From: Paenibacillus dendritiformis
GTDB lineage: Bacteria; Bacillota; Bacilli; Paenibacillales; Paenibacillaceae
Length of the DNA: 64,000 nt
Direction: 5' to 3'
Assembly: GCF_015845845.1 (NCBI RefSeq)
Contig: NZ_LDIG01000121.1
Span: forward strand, 24,485 to 88,484
Below are positions 20,716-28,883 of this stretch, piece after piece (positions within the stretch are counted from its first letter, which is position 1; the number at the start of each line of letters is the position of its first letter). The position numbers and the translations under genes were made by a program. Under the pieces are notes generated by a model, which made no database searches, was not told the origin of the DNA, and was given only the letters and a program-made list of their open reading frames with translations.

Positions 20716-22014
20716 ATGAAGTTTACCCAATCGAACAAGCAAAATCAACGGATTTCGAGAATTTCCGAAACGACGCTGGTCATTGGAACCGACATCGCGA
20801 AGCACAACCACGTCGCTCGTGCCTTTAATTATCGAGGCATCGAACTAGGCAAGCGGTGCTTGTTCCAGAACGACGAGAATGGCCTGTTGAACCTGCTAGC
20901 ATGGGCTGAATCCATCAAGCAAGAGCATGGGCTAACGGATATACTGCTGGGCGTTGAGCCAACCGGTCACTACTGGTTCCCGCTGTTTCATTTCCTGAAG
21001 CAGCGTGGCATTGAGGTTGTGCTTGTCAACCCGCATCACGTCAAGAAAAGCAAGGAACTCGACGACAACTCGCCGACCAAGAACGACATCAAAGATGCGA
21101 AAGTCGTCGCCAAACTCGTCATTGACGGACGCTATACACAGCCACAGCTGCCAGAGGGCATCTATGCCGACCTGCGTGTGCTTATGAATCAGCGAGACCG
21201 TCTGTGTGGGGATTTGAACCGCGTGAAAGGAAGAATTCACAATTGGCTGGATCGCTTCTTTCCCGAATATAGGCAAGTTTTTAAAGACTGGGAAGGCAAG
21301 GCCTCACTCATTACGCTTACGAACTTTCCGTTGCCGCAAGATGTCATAGCCGCAGGCGAAACAACGGTGGTGGGGACCTTGAAGAAGAACGACGTGAAGC
21401 GAGCTGTTGGCCCCAAGAGAGCGGAGTTGCTCTACCGGAAAGCCCGAAAGTCCATCGGCCTCACAGAAGGCGCTACGGCGGCCAAGCATGAGCTAGCCAT
21501 GTATTTGGAGCAATATGCCATGCTGTGCAGGCAGATTGAGCAACTGATGGAGTTTGTGACGGGTCTGGTGGAACAGATTCCTGGTGCGAGCCACATGTTG
21601 AGCATTCCGTGCATCGGCCTCGTCACTGTGGCAGGATTCCTGGCGGAAGTCGGAGACTTGGGCGGCTATGACCATAGCCAACAAATCGTCCGTCACGCCG
21701 GTCTGAGCCTACGGGAAAACAGCTCCGGGCTTCACAAAGGAGAAACAACCATTAGCAAGCGTGGGCGCTGTCGCCTTCGGGCTTTGCTGTTCCGGGCGAC
21801 ACTCACGATGATCGCCAAGAACCCAGAGTTCCGGGCACTGCACTTGTACTTCACCACACGCCGGGATAACCCGCTGAAAAAGAAGCAGTCCATGATTGCG
21901 ATCTGCAGCAAACTCATCCGCGTCTTGTTTGAACTAGGCCGTAAACAGAAGAACTATGACAGCAGTAAGGTGCTCGGCCCACATCGGGAGGCACAATTGC
22001 AAGCAGTGGCTTGA
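20716..22014 (+). CDS. IS110 family transposase (DEDD recombinase)
   Basis: A 432-residue transposase. The N-terminal RuvC-like domain shows the acidic residues in VIGTDIAKHN, GVEPTGHYW and NDIKDAKVVAK (D, E, D, D). The C-terminal domain has SIPCIGLVTVAGFLAEVGD and RHAGLSLRENSSGLHKGE with the conserved serine region, then KRGRCRLRALLFRAT. It appears full-length and active. ATG 20716 is chosen for AAGAGGAGG ten bases upstream; the frame is open further upstream without a site. Members of this family are guided by an RNA encoded in the non-coding end of the element. Confidence 0.95.
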   Translation: MKFTQSNKQNQRISRISETTLVIGTDIAKHNHVARAFNYRGIELGKRCLFQNDENGLLNLLAWAESIKQEHGLTDILLGVEPTGHYWFPLFHFLKQRGIEVVLVNPHHVKKSKELDDNSPTKNDIKDAKVVAKLVIDGRYTQPQLPEGIYADLRVLMNQRDRLCGDLNRVKGRIHNWLDRFFPEYRQVFKDWEGKASLITLTNFPLPQDVIAAGETTVVGTLKKNDVKRAVGPKRAELLYRKARKSIGLTEGATAAKHELAMYLEQYAMLCRQIEQLMEFVTGLVEQIPGASHMLSIPCIGLVTVAGFLAEVGDLGGYDHSQQIVRHAGLSLRENSSGLHKGETTISKRGRCRLRALLFRATLTMIAKNPEFRALHLYFTTRRDNPLKKKQSMIAICSKLIRVLFELGRKQKNYDSSKVLGPHREAQLQAVA

Positions 22015-22059
22015 TTCATTCGCAGCGTAGCAACCTACTTTTCGTTTCGCGCTTATACA

Positions 22060-22310
22060 CAAGTTGATCTTTGACAAACGAAGCACGGATAGGCTGGGAG
22101 AAATCATCACCATAAGGGCATCGACCCCGTTAAGGAGCTAACCTGGCCTCCACCCCTTGAGAGGTAGAACGAAGGAATGTAAGGGCATCGACCCAGGGAG
22201 ATATGGGAGGGTTAACCGCGAGGGAACATGTGGAGATCCATATGCGACCATACGGCTTTTAAAACGAGGTGACCACCACCTCTATTCCCGCCGACAGGTC
22301 GATCCCATAT
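22060..22310 (+). ncRNA. candidate guide (bridge/seek) RNA of the IS110 element
   Basis: The 3' non-coding side carries no convincing gene but has structure: TAAGGGCATCGACCC occurs twice (22113-22127 and 22180-22194), GGTCGATCCC at 22297-22306 is nearly complementary to both copies, and GAGGTG/CACCTC form a perfect hairpin with a 5-base loop at 22266-22282. IS1111-type elements encode their guide RNA in this position. Exact ends and guide loops cannot be set by eye. Confidence 0.4.
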
Positions 22311-22422
22311 ATTCACTCTCCGTCAAATATTATCCTCAAGCGCTTCGTAGGTCAAAGATAAAAACATGCGTAATAGCTAGAAAAACGAAGAAAACATTAA
22401 TTTATTGAGGGAGGTGAAAGGA

Positions 22423-22707
22423 ATGGCAATTACTAAACCGTTTTTGGCGGGCCGGAGATTTCAGGCGACAATTGGCGACGGTACAGGTACAGGCGCTACG
22501 TTCGCGATAGCGGCAACTGAATTTACTGACGATACCGGCGCCGCTGCTACAGCCTTTCCAGGATCTTTTGCCTATTATACTCTCTACATCAATGGAGTCG
22601 TCCAATTGGGGGATACGTCAACCGTAACAACGACGACGATTACGATTCCGGATGGAAATGTGTTGGATGGTGCCACTCCTGTCGTGGTCGAATTTGTAGT
22701 CAATTAA
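22423..22707 (+). CDS. DUF4183 domain protein
   Basis: A 94-residue protein that is essentially one DUF4183 domain, a beta-rich module found on spore surface and exosporium-type proteins. The YYTLYINGVVQLGDTSTV segment, a run of threonines and the closing PVVVEFVVN are characteristic. GGGAGGTGAAAGG lies right before the ATG at 22423. It has no signal peptide, as expected for proteins made in the mother cell and assembled on the spore. A terminator follows, so it is transcribed separately from the next DUF4183 gene. Confidence 0.8.
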   Translation: MAITKPFLAGRRFQATIGDGTGTGATFAIAATEFTDDTGAAATAFPGSFAYYTLYINGVVQLGDTSTVTTTTITIPDGNVLDGATPVVVEFVVN

Positions 22708-22744
22708 TAACGGCTACACGGTTTCGTAAGTAAGCATCTCATTG

Positions 22745-22782
22745 GCTGTTTCGGGAGTCCGCTTTCCGGAACAGCTTTTTTT
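22745..22782 (+). terminator. terminator after the first DUF4183 gene
   Basis: GCTGTT (22745-22750) pairs with AACAGC (22770-22775), extended by CGG/CCG inside, followed by TTTTTTT. Confidence 0.85.
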
Positions 22783-22867
22783 GTGCTTCTGGTAGGTCCC
22801 CATAAACGTAAACGGCATACGATAGGAATAAGATGCCACACCACTTGTATGGGGGTGAACAATCAAC

Positions 22868-23299
22868 GTGGACAATCAAATGATTCGCGTTACGGCAAAA
22901 CCGTGGGATCCAGCCTTGAAAATCGGCTTTCTCGATCCTTCTGCCAAAGGCCCGTGTAATTCCCTTTCCCCTCCTCCGGACTGTCGGGCGGTGTTCCCGG
23001 GGGAACCGGTTCCTCCGCCGGCTCCCGAGATTTTGCAGGTGGAGACCTTTCAGTTCATTACGATCGCGGACGGGGTTCGAAACGCATACACGAACGGGGA
23101 TGGACTCGCACAATTCCAGAGCAGCAGCATACTGAACCCAGGAACGGTCTCATACTTTAATTTATTTATTAACGGTATGCTGCAGCCGCTCAACGCATAT
23201 ACCGTTACGGAAGGTCTCCTCCAAATCGATGGGGTCCCCGAGCAGGGAGTTCCCATTACCCTTCAATTCATCCGAATCATCTTGAAACCGGAACTATGA
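22868..23299 (+). CDS. DUF4183 domain protein with proline-rich linker
   Basis: A 143-residue protein starting at GTG 22868 after GGGGGTGA (ATG 22880 is an alternative). Residues 1-50 are a linker with two cysteines and proline runs (SPPPDC, PVPPPAPE); the rest is a DUF4183 domain with YFNLFINGMLQPLNAYTV and PITLQFIRI. It is probably a spore-surface protein like its neighbour, with the linker tethering the domain. The two genes are separate duplicates of the domain rather than copies of one gene. Confidence 0.8.
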   Translation: MDNQMIRVTAKPWDPALKIGFLDPSAKGPCNSLSPPPDCRAVFPGEPVPPPAPEILQVETFQFITIADGVRNAYTNGDGLAQFQSSSILNPGTVSYFNLFINGMLQPLNAYTVTEGLLQIDGVPEQGVPITLQFIRIILKPEL

Positions 23300-23692
23300 G
23301 GCAGCAGGCACCGTTCCCTCACCTTGATGGTGGGGGATACGTTGTGTGCTGCCGGCGAATTGTCTTACGCGGCATCCGGGACGGCGTCCTGCATGCCGCC
23401 TGTCTCGCGGCAGGGGGCTGACGCCCGTTCCGGCTGGAACGCATCTTGTCCTGGAGACGGCTGACCGGCCGCGGACGATCGGCATGATACATCGTTACAA
23501 GAATGAAGTGCAGCAGGAGTTGAAACCACTGGCGATGAAGTAGAGTAAGTTTCCTTTTCTCCCGATAATTATATAAAATAATAATAATTACTTGATTTAT
23601 CCATCTTTGTGAGGGATAATACCCGAAAGTTGTTCATCATCTGAAAATATCACCTTGATTGAACCAGTATATGATAGATATATAGCCGATTG
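23300..23692. other. non-coding region with an imperfect hairpin and a coding-like scrap
   Basis: An imperfect inverted structure lies at about 23301-23356 (GGCAGCAGG side to GTGCTGCC side) and may terminate the DUF4183 gene. Further on, an open stretch ending at 23543 reads TADRPRTIGMIHRYKNEVQQ near its end, which looks protein-like, but no start or family was recognised. From 23545 the sequence becomes AT-rich. Confidence 0.35.
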
Positions 23693-23968
23693 ATGAATTG
23701 GCTCGTTCTCGCCGCCCAGATAATCCTTTTTGCTGGATATCGATCGTACATCTATATCGAGAAGCAGGCGACGCTTGAATTCGCCAGACAGTATGTGAAA
23801 GCGACCTACGGCGATAATTTTCAAATAGATGAAGGTGCAGAACATGATTTCTCTAGAGGGACCTGCATTATCTCTGCTAATGATAGCAATCGGAATATAC
23901 TCTATATTCTTGTCTTGAAGAAAAATTCTTCAGGCAGCTTTCGTGTAATTGAATCAATTGAACAATAG
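23693..23968 (+). CDS. hypothetical small membrane-anchored protein
   Basis: A 91-residue protein beginning MNWLVLAAQIILFAGY, a single membrane helix or signal anchor, followed by a polar domain (ATLEFARQYVKATYGDNFQI) that would lie outside the cell. No family was recognised. There is no clear ribosome binding site and the base composition is poorer in G+C than the neighbours, so it may be a recent acquisition or lack its true 5' end. Confidence 0.45.
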   Translation: MNWLVLAAQIILFAGYRSYIYIEKQATLEFARQYVKATYGDNFQIDEGAEHDFSRGTCIISANDSNRNILYILVLKKNSSGSFRVIESIEQ

Positions 23969-24157
23969 AAACCAGATATACAGTTTTTCCACATTTTTTC
24001 TGTCCCCAAGCTCCTTCGGCCGACGCAGAATCCTTCGTAATCCGGTTCCCCATGAATGTCTTCCCTCCGCTGGCGCATAATAAGTGAATCTACACTGCTT
24101 GCGCCGCATCGCGCACCGCAGAGAATGTTCGACAGCAGTTGTGAAGGAGGAAGCGAC

Positions 24158-25051
24158 ATGAAACGCGTAAGGAAACGCCTGGAACGAGCGGCACGAATCG
24201 GGATGATCTGCTTTGCGGCAATAGCCCTGCTGTTCGTTACGGCGGAGACGAGTGTACATAGAGGGGAGGCTGCGGGGAAGGCTTCCGGAGATATGGCTGC
24301 CCAAGGGAGAGCGCTTGCTGCTGCAGCTATGGAAGAGCTGAGCCCAATGGCGATGAGCGCTGCCGGGAAGCCGGTACGCAAGGATCGGGCTTATTTCGAA
24401 GAGCGGGGAGATATCGTTTGGGAGGTGCCGTCAGCCGGCAAGCGGATTGCCCTTACCTTCGATGATGGCCCTGATCCGAAAAATACGCCTGCCATTCTGG
24501 AGCTACTGAAGCAGTATGACGCCAAGGCGACTTTTTTCCTGGTCGGCTGGCGGCTCAAGGATAACCCGGAATTGGCGAAGCGCACTCTCCGTGAAGGACA
24601 TGAGATCGGGAACCATTCATACTACCATAAATATTTCCGCCGCGGGATATCGGCCGCCGAGATCGAGGAGGATATGATGAAGGCGCACCGCCTCATTAAA
24701 GAGGTGACCGGAACGGCCCCTCACTTGTATCGCCCGCCTGGCGGCTACTATAACCAACAGCTTGTCGATGTCGCCCGTGCCAACGATTACCGCATCGTCA
24801 TGTGGTCGTGGCATCAGGACACGAAGGACTGGAGCTCGCCAGGAGTTCAGCGCATTGTCAATAAAGTTTTGAATTCGGCCCGGAATGGGGACATCGTGCT
24901 GATGCATGATTTCGCGGAGGGCCGTTCGCAGACGGTGGAGGCGTTGAAGACGATTTTGCCGGAGCTCAAAAAGCGGGGCTACTCCATGGTCACGGTCTCC
25001 GAGTTGATGGCGCACCGGGTCAAGGGAGAAGTGAAAACGCCCCGCAAATAA
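24158..25051 (+). CDS. polysaccharide deacetylase family protein
   Basis: A 297-residue NodB-domain enzyme that removes acetyl groups from cell-wall or related polysaccharide. After an N-terminal membrane segment or signal peptide (residues about 14-30) comes a variable stretch and then the catalytic domain with TFDDGPDPKNTPAIL, HEIGNHSYYHKYF, RPPGGYYN, MWSWHQDTKDW and DIVLMHDF, in the usual order, so all metal and catalytic residues are present. AAGGAGG precedes ATG 24158; the frame is open further upstream without support. It converges with the HD-GYP gene, whose stop is only 11 bases away. Confidence 0.93.
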   Translation: MKRVRKRLERAARIGMICFAAIALLFVTAETSVHRGEAAGKASGDMAAQGRALAAAAMEELSPMAMSAAGKPVRKDRAYFEERGDIVWEVPSAGKRIALTFDDGPDPKNTPAILELLKQYDAKATFFLVGWRLKDNPELAKRTLREGHEIGNHSYYHKYFRRGISAAEIEEDMMKAHRLIKEVTGTAPHLYRPPGGYYNQQLVDVARANDYRIVMWSWHQDTKDWSSPGVQRIVNKVLNSARNGDIVLMHDFAEGRSQTVEALKTILPELKKRGYSMVTVSELMAHRVKGEVKTPRK

Positions 25052-25062
25052 GAAAAGTGAGG

Positions 25063-26124
25063 TTACATGTACACATGCTCGATTTCCAACTGTCTCCGCT
25101 GCGCCAGATCGACGAACTCCTGATCGATTTGCACGAGCGGGCGGAACAGTTCGGTCTGATTCGACATCACGATGACTCCCGTCCGGCCGTCATTCAGGCG
25201 GGCTTGCTTGTGCAGGAAGTTCGGAATCATGTTCCGAATAAAGGTATGGGTCATCGTAGGATCCAATTGGCCGAAGCTCATCGCGTGCAGTTCCCGCAAT
25301 ACGCAGAACAGGTTCTGCTTCGGCAGGCCGCTGCAGGCCGAGGTCATCTCGCTGTATACATCGGCGATGGCGACAATACGGGAGACGGGATGAATCTCGT
25401 CTTCCTTCAGGCCGAACGGATAACCGCTTCCATCCAGCCGTTCGTGATGCTGCAGCGCGGCCAGATAAAGCCATTCGTCTTCATAGGTCCCCCGAAGCAA
25501 GTCGCACCCGAAGCGGGTGTGCTTTTTCAACTTCTCGGCTTCTTCCTCGCTCTGAATTCCCGCCCTTTCCAGCCATGAGGTATCCGCATCCACCAGGGCC
25601 ATGCCGATCTCATGAAGGAAGCCGGCCTTGCCGACGCGCACCGCATCCGCCTCATTATAATTGAGCCACTTCGCCAAATAATAGGAGAGCATTCCGACTT
25701 GCACCGAATGCTGGTAGGTGCAGTCATCTTCCGCCCCCATCCTCAAGAGCAGAGAGACGACATCCCGTTCCGCTTTTATCTGGTGAATCAGCGGGGTCAA
25801 GGTCTTTTCCACTTGCTCATCTTGTATATGACCATGGGCAGCCGCCTCATAGAATAGATTCTCAACTCCGGCGACCGCTTCCCTGTAGGAAGACTGCAGC
25901 CGATCCGCTCCGGAAGAGGAAGCGAGTTGTGGAAGCGTTGTCATCGATTCGGCTTGTCTTTCTTCAATATCGATAAAATCAAGATGATGCCGCAGGAGCA
26001 GGGCGATGTCCTTCTCCTTCAATCTCGTTCCGGCGGAGATCACAAGAAGACCGTGGGAATTAAAAATATCCTTCGCCACGATATCGCCGTCCGTAACGCT
26101 TAAGACATGAACCTTCACGTTCAT
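25063..26124 (-). CDS. HD-GYP domain protein (cyclic di-GMP phosphodiesterase-like)
   Basis: A 353-residue protein with a short N-terminal domain (residues 1-60) and a C-terminal HD-GYP domain. The GYP part is intact (HHERLDGSGYP, 226-236) but the HD pair reads H171-E172 (FLHEIGM) where the family has HD, replacing a metal-binding aspartate by glutamate and losing the usual following lysine. It may be slow, use another metal, or only bind the nucleotide. It is a paralogue of the HD-GYP protein at 28884, with the key histidine at the same residue number. Confidence 0.92.
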   Translation of the reverse strand: MNVKVHVLSVTDGDIVAKDIFNSHGLLVISAGTRLKEKDIALLLRHHLDFIDIEERQAESMTTLPQLASSSGADRLQSSYREAVAGVENLFYEAAAHGHIQDEQVEKTLTPLIHQIKAERDVVSLLLRMGAEDDCTYQHSVQVGMLSYYLAKWLNYNEADAVRVGKAGFLHEIGMALVDADTSWLERAGIQSEEEAEKLKKHTRFGCDLLRGTYEDEWLYLAALQHHERLDGSGYPFGLKEDEIHPVSRIVAIADVYSEMTSACSGLPKQNLFCVLRELHAMSFGQLDPTMTHTFIRNMIPNFLHKQARLNDGRTGVIVMSNQTELFRPLVQIDQEFVDLAQRRQLEIEHVYM

Positions 26125-26210
26125 TCACCGTCCTAGCCAAAAATAGACAACATATGTACCGTAATCATATCAACTTCATCGGAGCGTGACAACAGCATTT
26201 CCCATTTTAC

Positions 26211-26342
26211 TTAAAAATTATCGGTCATGAAATCGGCCCACCGCTCGTATACAGAGTAGTAGGGCTTGTATAATCCGATCCATCCAGCCTCGATGGCCGG
26301 CCATCCCTCCGCTCTTCCCCTGTAGCCACGCGAATCGGACAC
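26211..26342 (-). CDS. possible 43-residue small protein
   Basis: A short reading frame starts with GTG at 26340-26342 (no clear ribosome site) and stops at 26211-26213. The peptide is rich in aromatic residues and glycine, with GWPAIEAGWIGLYKPYYSVY and ERWADFMTDNF. Third codon positions are mostly G or C as in the real genes here, and the surrounding 270-base gap has no other explanation. No family was recognised; it could be a genuine small protein or the tail of a lost gene. Confidence 0.35.
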   Translation of the reverse strand: MSDSRGYRGRAEGWPAIEAGWIGLYKPYYSVYERWADFMTDNF

Positions 26343-26395
26343 ATGCTATTCTAATCAGTGCACGCCATTCTAGAGAAGGGAAGGATGGGAATACG

Positions 26396-27844
26396 ATGCC
26401 ATCGCTTCAATGGAATACATCGGATTCGGATTCGATTCTGCTGCTGTATACGAACGATATTCATAGCCATTGGGACGGAGCGGCCCGTCTGGCCTCGCTT
26501 ATGAACCGTTACCGCCGGCATTGCGGGGAAAAGATTGTGCTGCTGGATGGCGGCGATCACATGGACCGGGCTTATATGGAGACGGAGGGGAGCTATGGCG
26601 CGGCGAATGTGCGGCTTATGAACCGGCTAGGCTATGATGCCGCCGTGATCGGCAATAATGAAGGGCTGACATTCGTGCCGGAGCGGCTTGGGCGAGTATA
26701 CCGGAGCAATGCCCGTTTTCCCGTCCTGGCCGCGAACGTCACCGCGCTCGGCACCGGGCAGCGTCCGGATTGGCTGAAGCCGTGGATCGAGATAGAGCGG
26801 GGCGGGATTCGGATGGGCATCGTCGGCGTCACTGCGCCTTACGTCGACTATTACCGACTGCTCGGTTGGGAGGTCGGCGATCCGATATCTTCCGTTCAGG
26901 AGGCGGTCTCTGTTCTCCGTCCTCGCGTCGATCTGGTCGTTGTCCTGTCGCACTGCGGACTGACGACGGATATGAAAATGGCCGAAAGCACGGAAGGGAT
27001 CGACCTTATTTTGGGCGGACACAGCCATCACCTGCTTCCGGACGGGCATAAAGCGGGCCGGACCTGGCTGTTGGCGGCGGGGAAATACGGCGACCATCTG
27101 GGCGTGGCCGAGTGCCGTCGGGCCCCTTCGGGCGAACTGGAGCTGTCGGTGCGCTGCGTCCCGGTGACCGAAGAGCTGCCTGATCCGATCGTGGAGGCCG
27201 AACTGCTCCAGGCCAGGGCCGAGGCGGCCCGGCAACTGTCCGTCCCTGTCGCTCAGGTTGCGGAGCCGCTCACCGTGCGCTACGATCGGCCGTCTCCTTT
27301 CGGGCAACTGCTGGCCCAAGCGCTGCGCGATCATACCGGGGCGGATATCGGCCTCGTCAATGCCGGCCAATTGCTGGGGGATCTGCCGGCCGGAACGGTG
27401 ACCGAGGGCATGCTGCATAAGCTATGTCCATCCCCTATCAATCCGGTCCGGATGCAGCTATCCGGAGCGGACGTGAAGCAGGCAATCCGGGAGAGCCTGC
27501 ACGAGGAAGCTTACGGCCGGGTCGTCCGCGGCTACGGATTCCGCGGGGGCCAGCTTGGCACGCTGTGCGTGGACGGGCTCCAGGTGGAATGGAGGCGCGG
27601 CCCGGACGACGAGCGGATCCGGCTGTGGCTCGATGGCCGGGAAATAGCCGATAACGATCGTCTCGTCGTCGGCACGATCGACATGTTTGTATTTGGCGGA
27701 GGCTATCCGAGCTTGAAAAATGGACAGGATATCACATTTTTCCTGCCGGAGATGCTGCGCGATATTTTGGCCGTCCAGCTGCGGAAGGCGGAGGAGCTGC
27801 GCCGCTGCCGCGAGGAGCGGCTTACGATTGTCCATTATCGTTAG
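26396..27844 (+). CDS. yunD: YunD-like metallophosphatase / 5'-nucleotidase family protein
   Basis: A 482-residue two-domain protein. The N-terminal calcineurin-like phosphoesterase has TNDIHSHWDG, DGGDHMDR, GNNEGLTF, LSHCG and GGHSHHLLP in order; the C-terminal 5'-nucleotidase domain follows from about residue 290 (the DIGLVNAGQ and GGGYPSL segments). There is no signal peptide, as in YunD of Bacillus subtilis, so it acts inside the cell on nucleotides or similar phosphoesters. uppP follows 21 bases later on the same strand and is probably co-transcribed. Confidence 0.9.
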   Translation: MPSLQWNTSDSDSILLLYTNDIHSHWDGAARLASLMNRYRRHCGEKIVLLDGGDHMDRAYMETEGSYGAANVRLMNRLGYDAAVIGNNEGLTFVPERLGRVYRSNARFPVLAANVTALGTGQRPDWLKPWIEIERGGIRMGIVGVTAPYVDYYRLLGWEVGDPISSVQEAVSVLRPRVDLVVVLSHCGLTTDMKMAESTEGIDLILGGHSHHLLPDGHKAGRTWLLAAGKYGDHLGVAECRRAPSGELELSVRCVPVTEELPDPIVEAELLQARAEAARQLSVPVAQVAEPLTVRYDRPSPFGQLLAQALRDHTGADIGLVNAGQLLGDLPAGTVTEGMLHKLCPSPINPVRMQLSGADVKQAIRESLHEEAYGRVVRGYGFRGGQLGTLCVDGLQVEWRRGPDDERIRLWLDGREIADNDRLVVGTIDMFVFGGGYPSLKNGQDITFFLPEMLRDILAVQLRKAEELRRCREERLTIVHYR

Positions 27845-27865
27845 TCGGAAAGGTGGACACCTGTC

Positions 27866-28693
27866 ATGGTCTATATTTGGATCGCGGTTATATTGGGCAT
27901 CGTGGAAGGCTTGACGGAATTTATTCCGGTTTCCTCTACCGGGCATATGATTTTGACGACCCGGCTTATGGGCATTGCCGAGCAGGAGGAGTTTTTGAAG
28001 ACGTTCGAAATCGTCATCCAGTTGGGCGCGATTCTCGCGATTACGGTCGTGTACTGGGAGCGGATTCTTGCGATGCTCGGACTGCGAAGCCGGACGGTAG
28101 CCCAGGGGCATGTCCGGACGAAGCGGCTCAATCTGATCCACGTGGCGCTTGGCATCGGACCGGCGCTCATCGTCGCTTACTTCGCCCGGGATTACATCAA
28201 GAGCCAGTTCGACAATACCGCGACGATTTTGTGGGCCCTTGTGGCCGGAGGCGTATTTATGTGGATTGCGGAATGGTTCGGCTCCCGGCGCAAGCCGGCC
28301 GCGGAGACGATGGACGACATTACATACCTGCAGGCGCTGCTGATCGGACTGTACCAGATTCTATCTGTCGTTTTTCCGGGCTTTTCCCGTTCGGGCTCGA
28401 CGATGTCCGGGGGCATGCTGAGCGGGGTCAGCTATCGGGCGGCTGCCGACTTCTCCTTTTTAATGGCGATTCCCATTATGTTCTTGGCGAGCGGCTACGA
28501 GCTGATTGACGGATATCGGATGCTGAGCCTGGATATTATCGGCTTTTTCGCCCTCGGCTTTATCGTCTCCTTTATCGTGGCGTATCTCGTTGTCGTTACC
28601 TTTCTGAAGCATATCCAGCGCATCCGGCTGCGCCATTTTGCCATCTACCGCTTCGTGCTTGCCGGGCTGTTCTGGTTCTTCATTTTACGTTAA
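27866..28693 (+). CDS. uppP: undecaprenyl-diphosphatase UppP (BacA)
   Basis: A 275-residue integral membrane enzyme that recycles the lipid carrier of cell-wall synthesis by removing one phosphate from undecaprenyl diphosphate; extra copies give bacitracin resistance. The two conserved motifs EGLTEFIPVSSTGHM and PGFSRSGSTMSGG are intact, with about eight membrane helices. GGAAAGGTGG precedes the ATG. It follows yunD closely. Confidence 0.96.
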   Translation: MVYIWIAVILGIVEGLTEFIPVSSTGHMILTTRLMGIAEQEEFLKTFEIVIQLGAILAITVVYWERILAMLGLRSRTVAQGHVRTKRLNLIHVALGIGPALIVAYFARDYIKSQFDNTATILWALVAGGVFMWIAEWFGSRRKPAAETMDDITYLQALLIGLYQILSVVFPGFSRSGSTMSGGMLSGVSYRAAADFSFLMAIPIMFLASGYELIDGYRMLSLDIIGFFALGFIVSFIVAYLVVVTFLKHIQRIRLRHFAIYRFVLAGLFWFFILR

Positions 28694-28883
28694 AAGGGCG
28701 ATGCCAATGCGGGCGGTCACCTTCCGACAGCTTCTGCCGGCAGCATGCTCCGGGAAGCGACAGAAAACAACTTTCGCCTCTTCGCGCGCGGCGGCATTTT
28801 TGCTATGATAGAGTAGCTGCTAGAGTCGTACGAGAAGAGGAAAAGGGATTGCCAAATCAGAAAACAGCAGGGGTTGACCATGT

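Larger units (their letters stand above)
20630..22330 (+). mobile_element. IS110 family element (IS1111-like layout), ends not resolved
   Basis: The element contains one complete transposase gene and a long non-coding 3' side. Typical of this family, no flanking inverted terminal repeats or target duplications could be seen, so the ends are estimates. A short 5' non-coding part and a long 3' non-coding part match the IS1111 group rather than the IS110 group, where the long part is upstream. An imperfect direct match, ATTCACTGCCC near 20689 and ATTCACTCTCC near 22310, lies close to the two sides. Confidence 0.7.
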
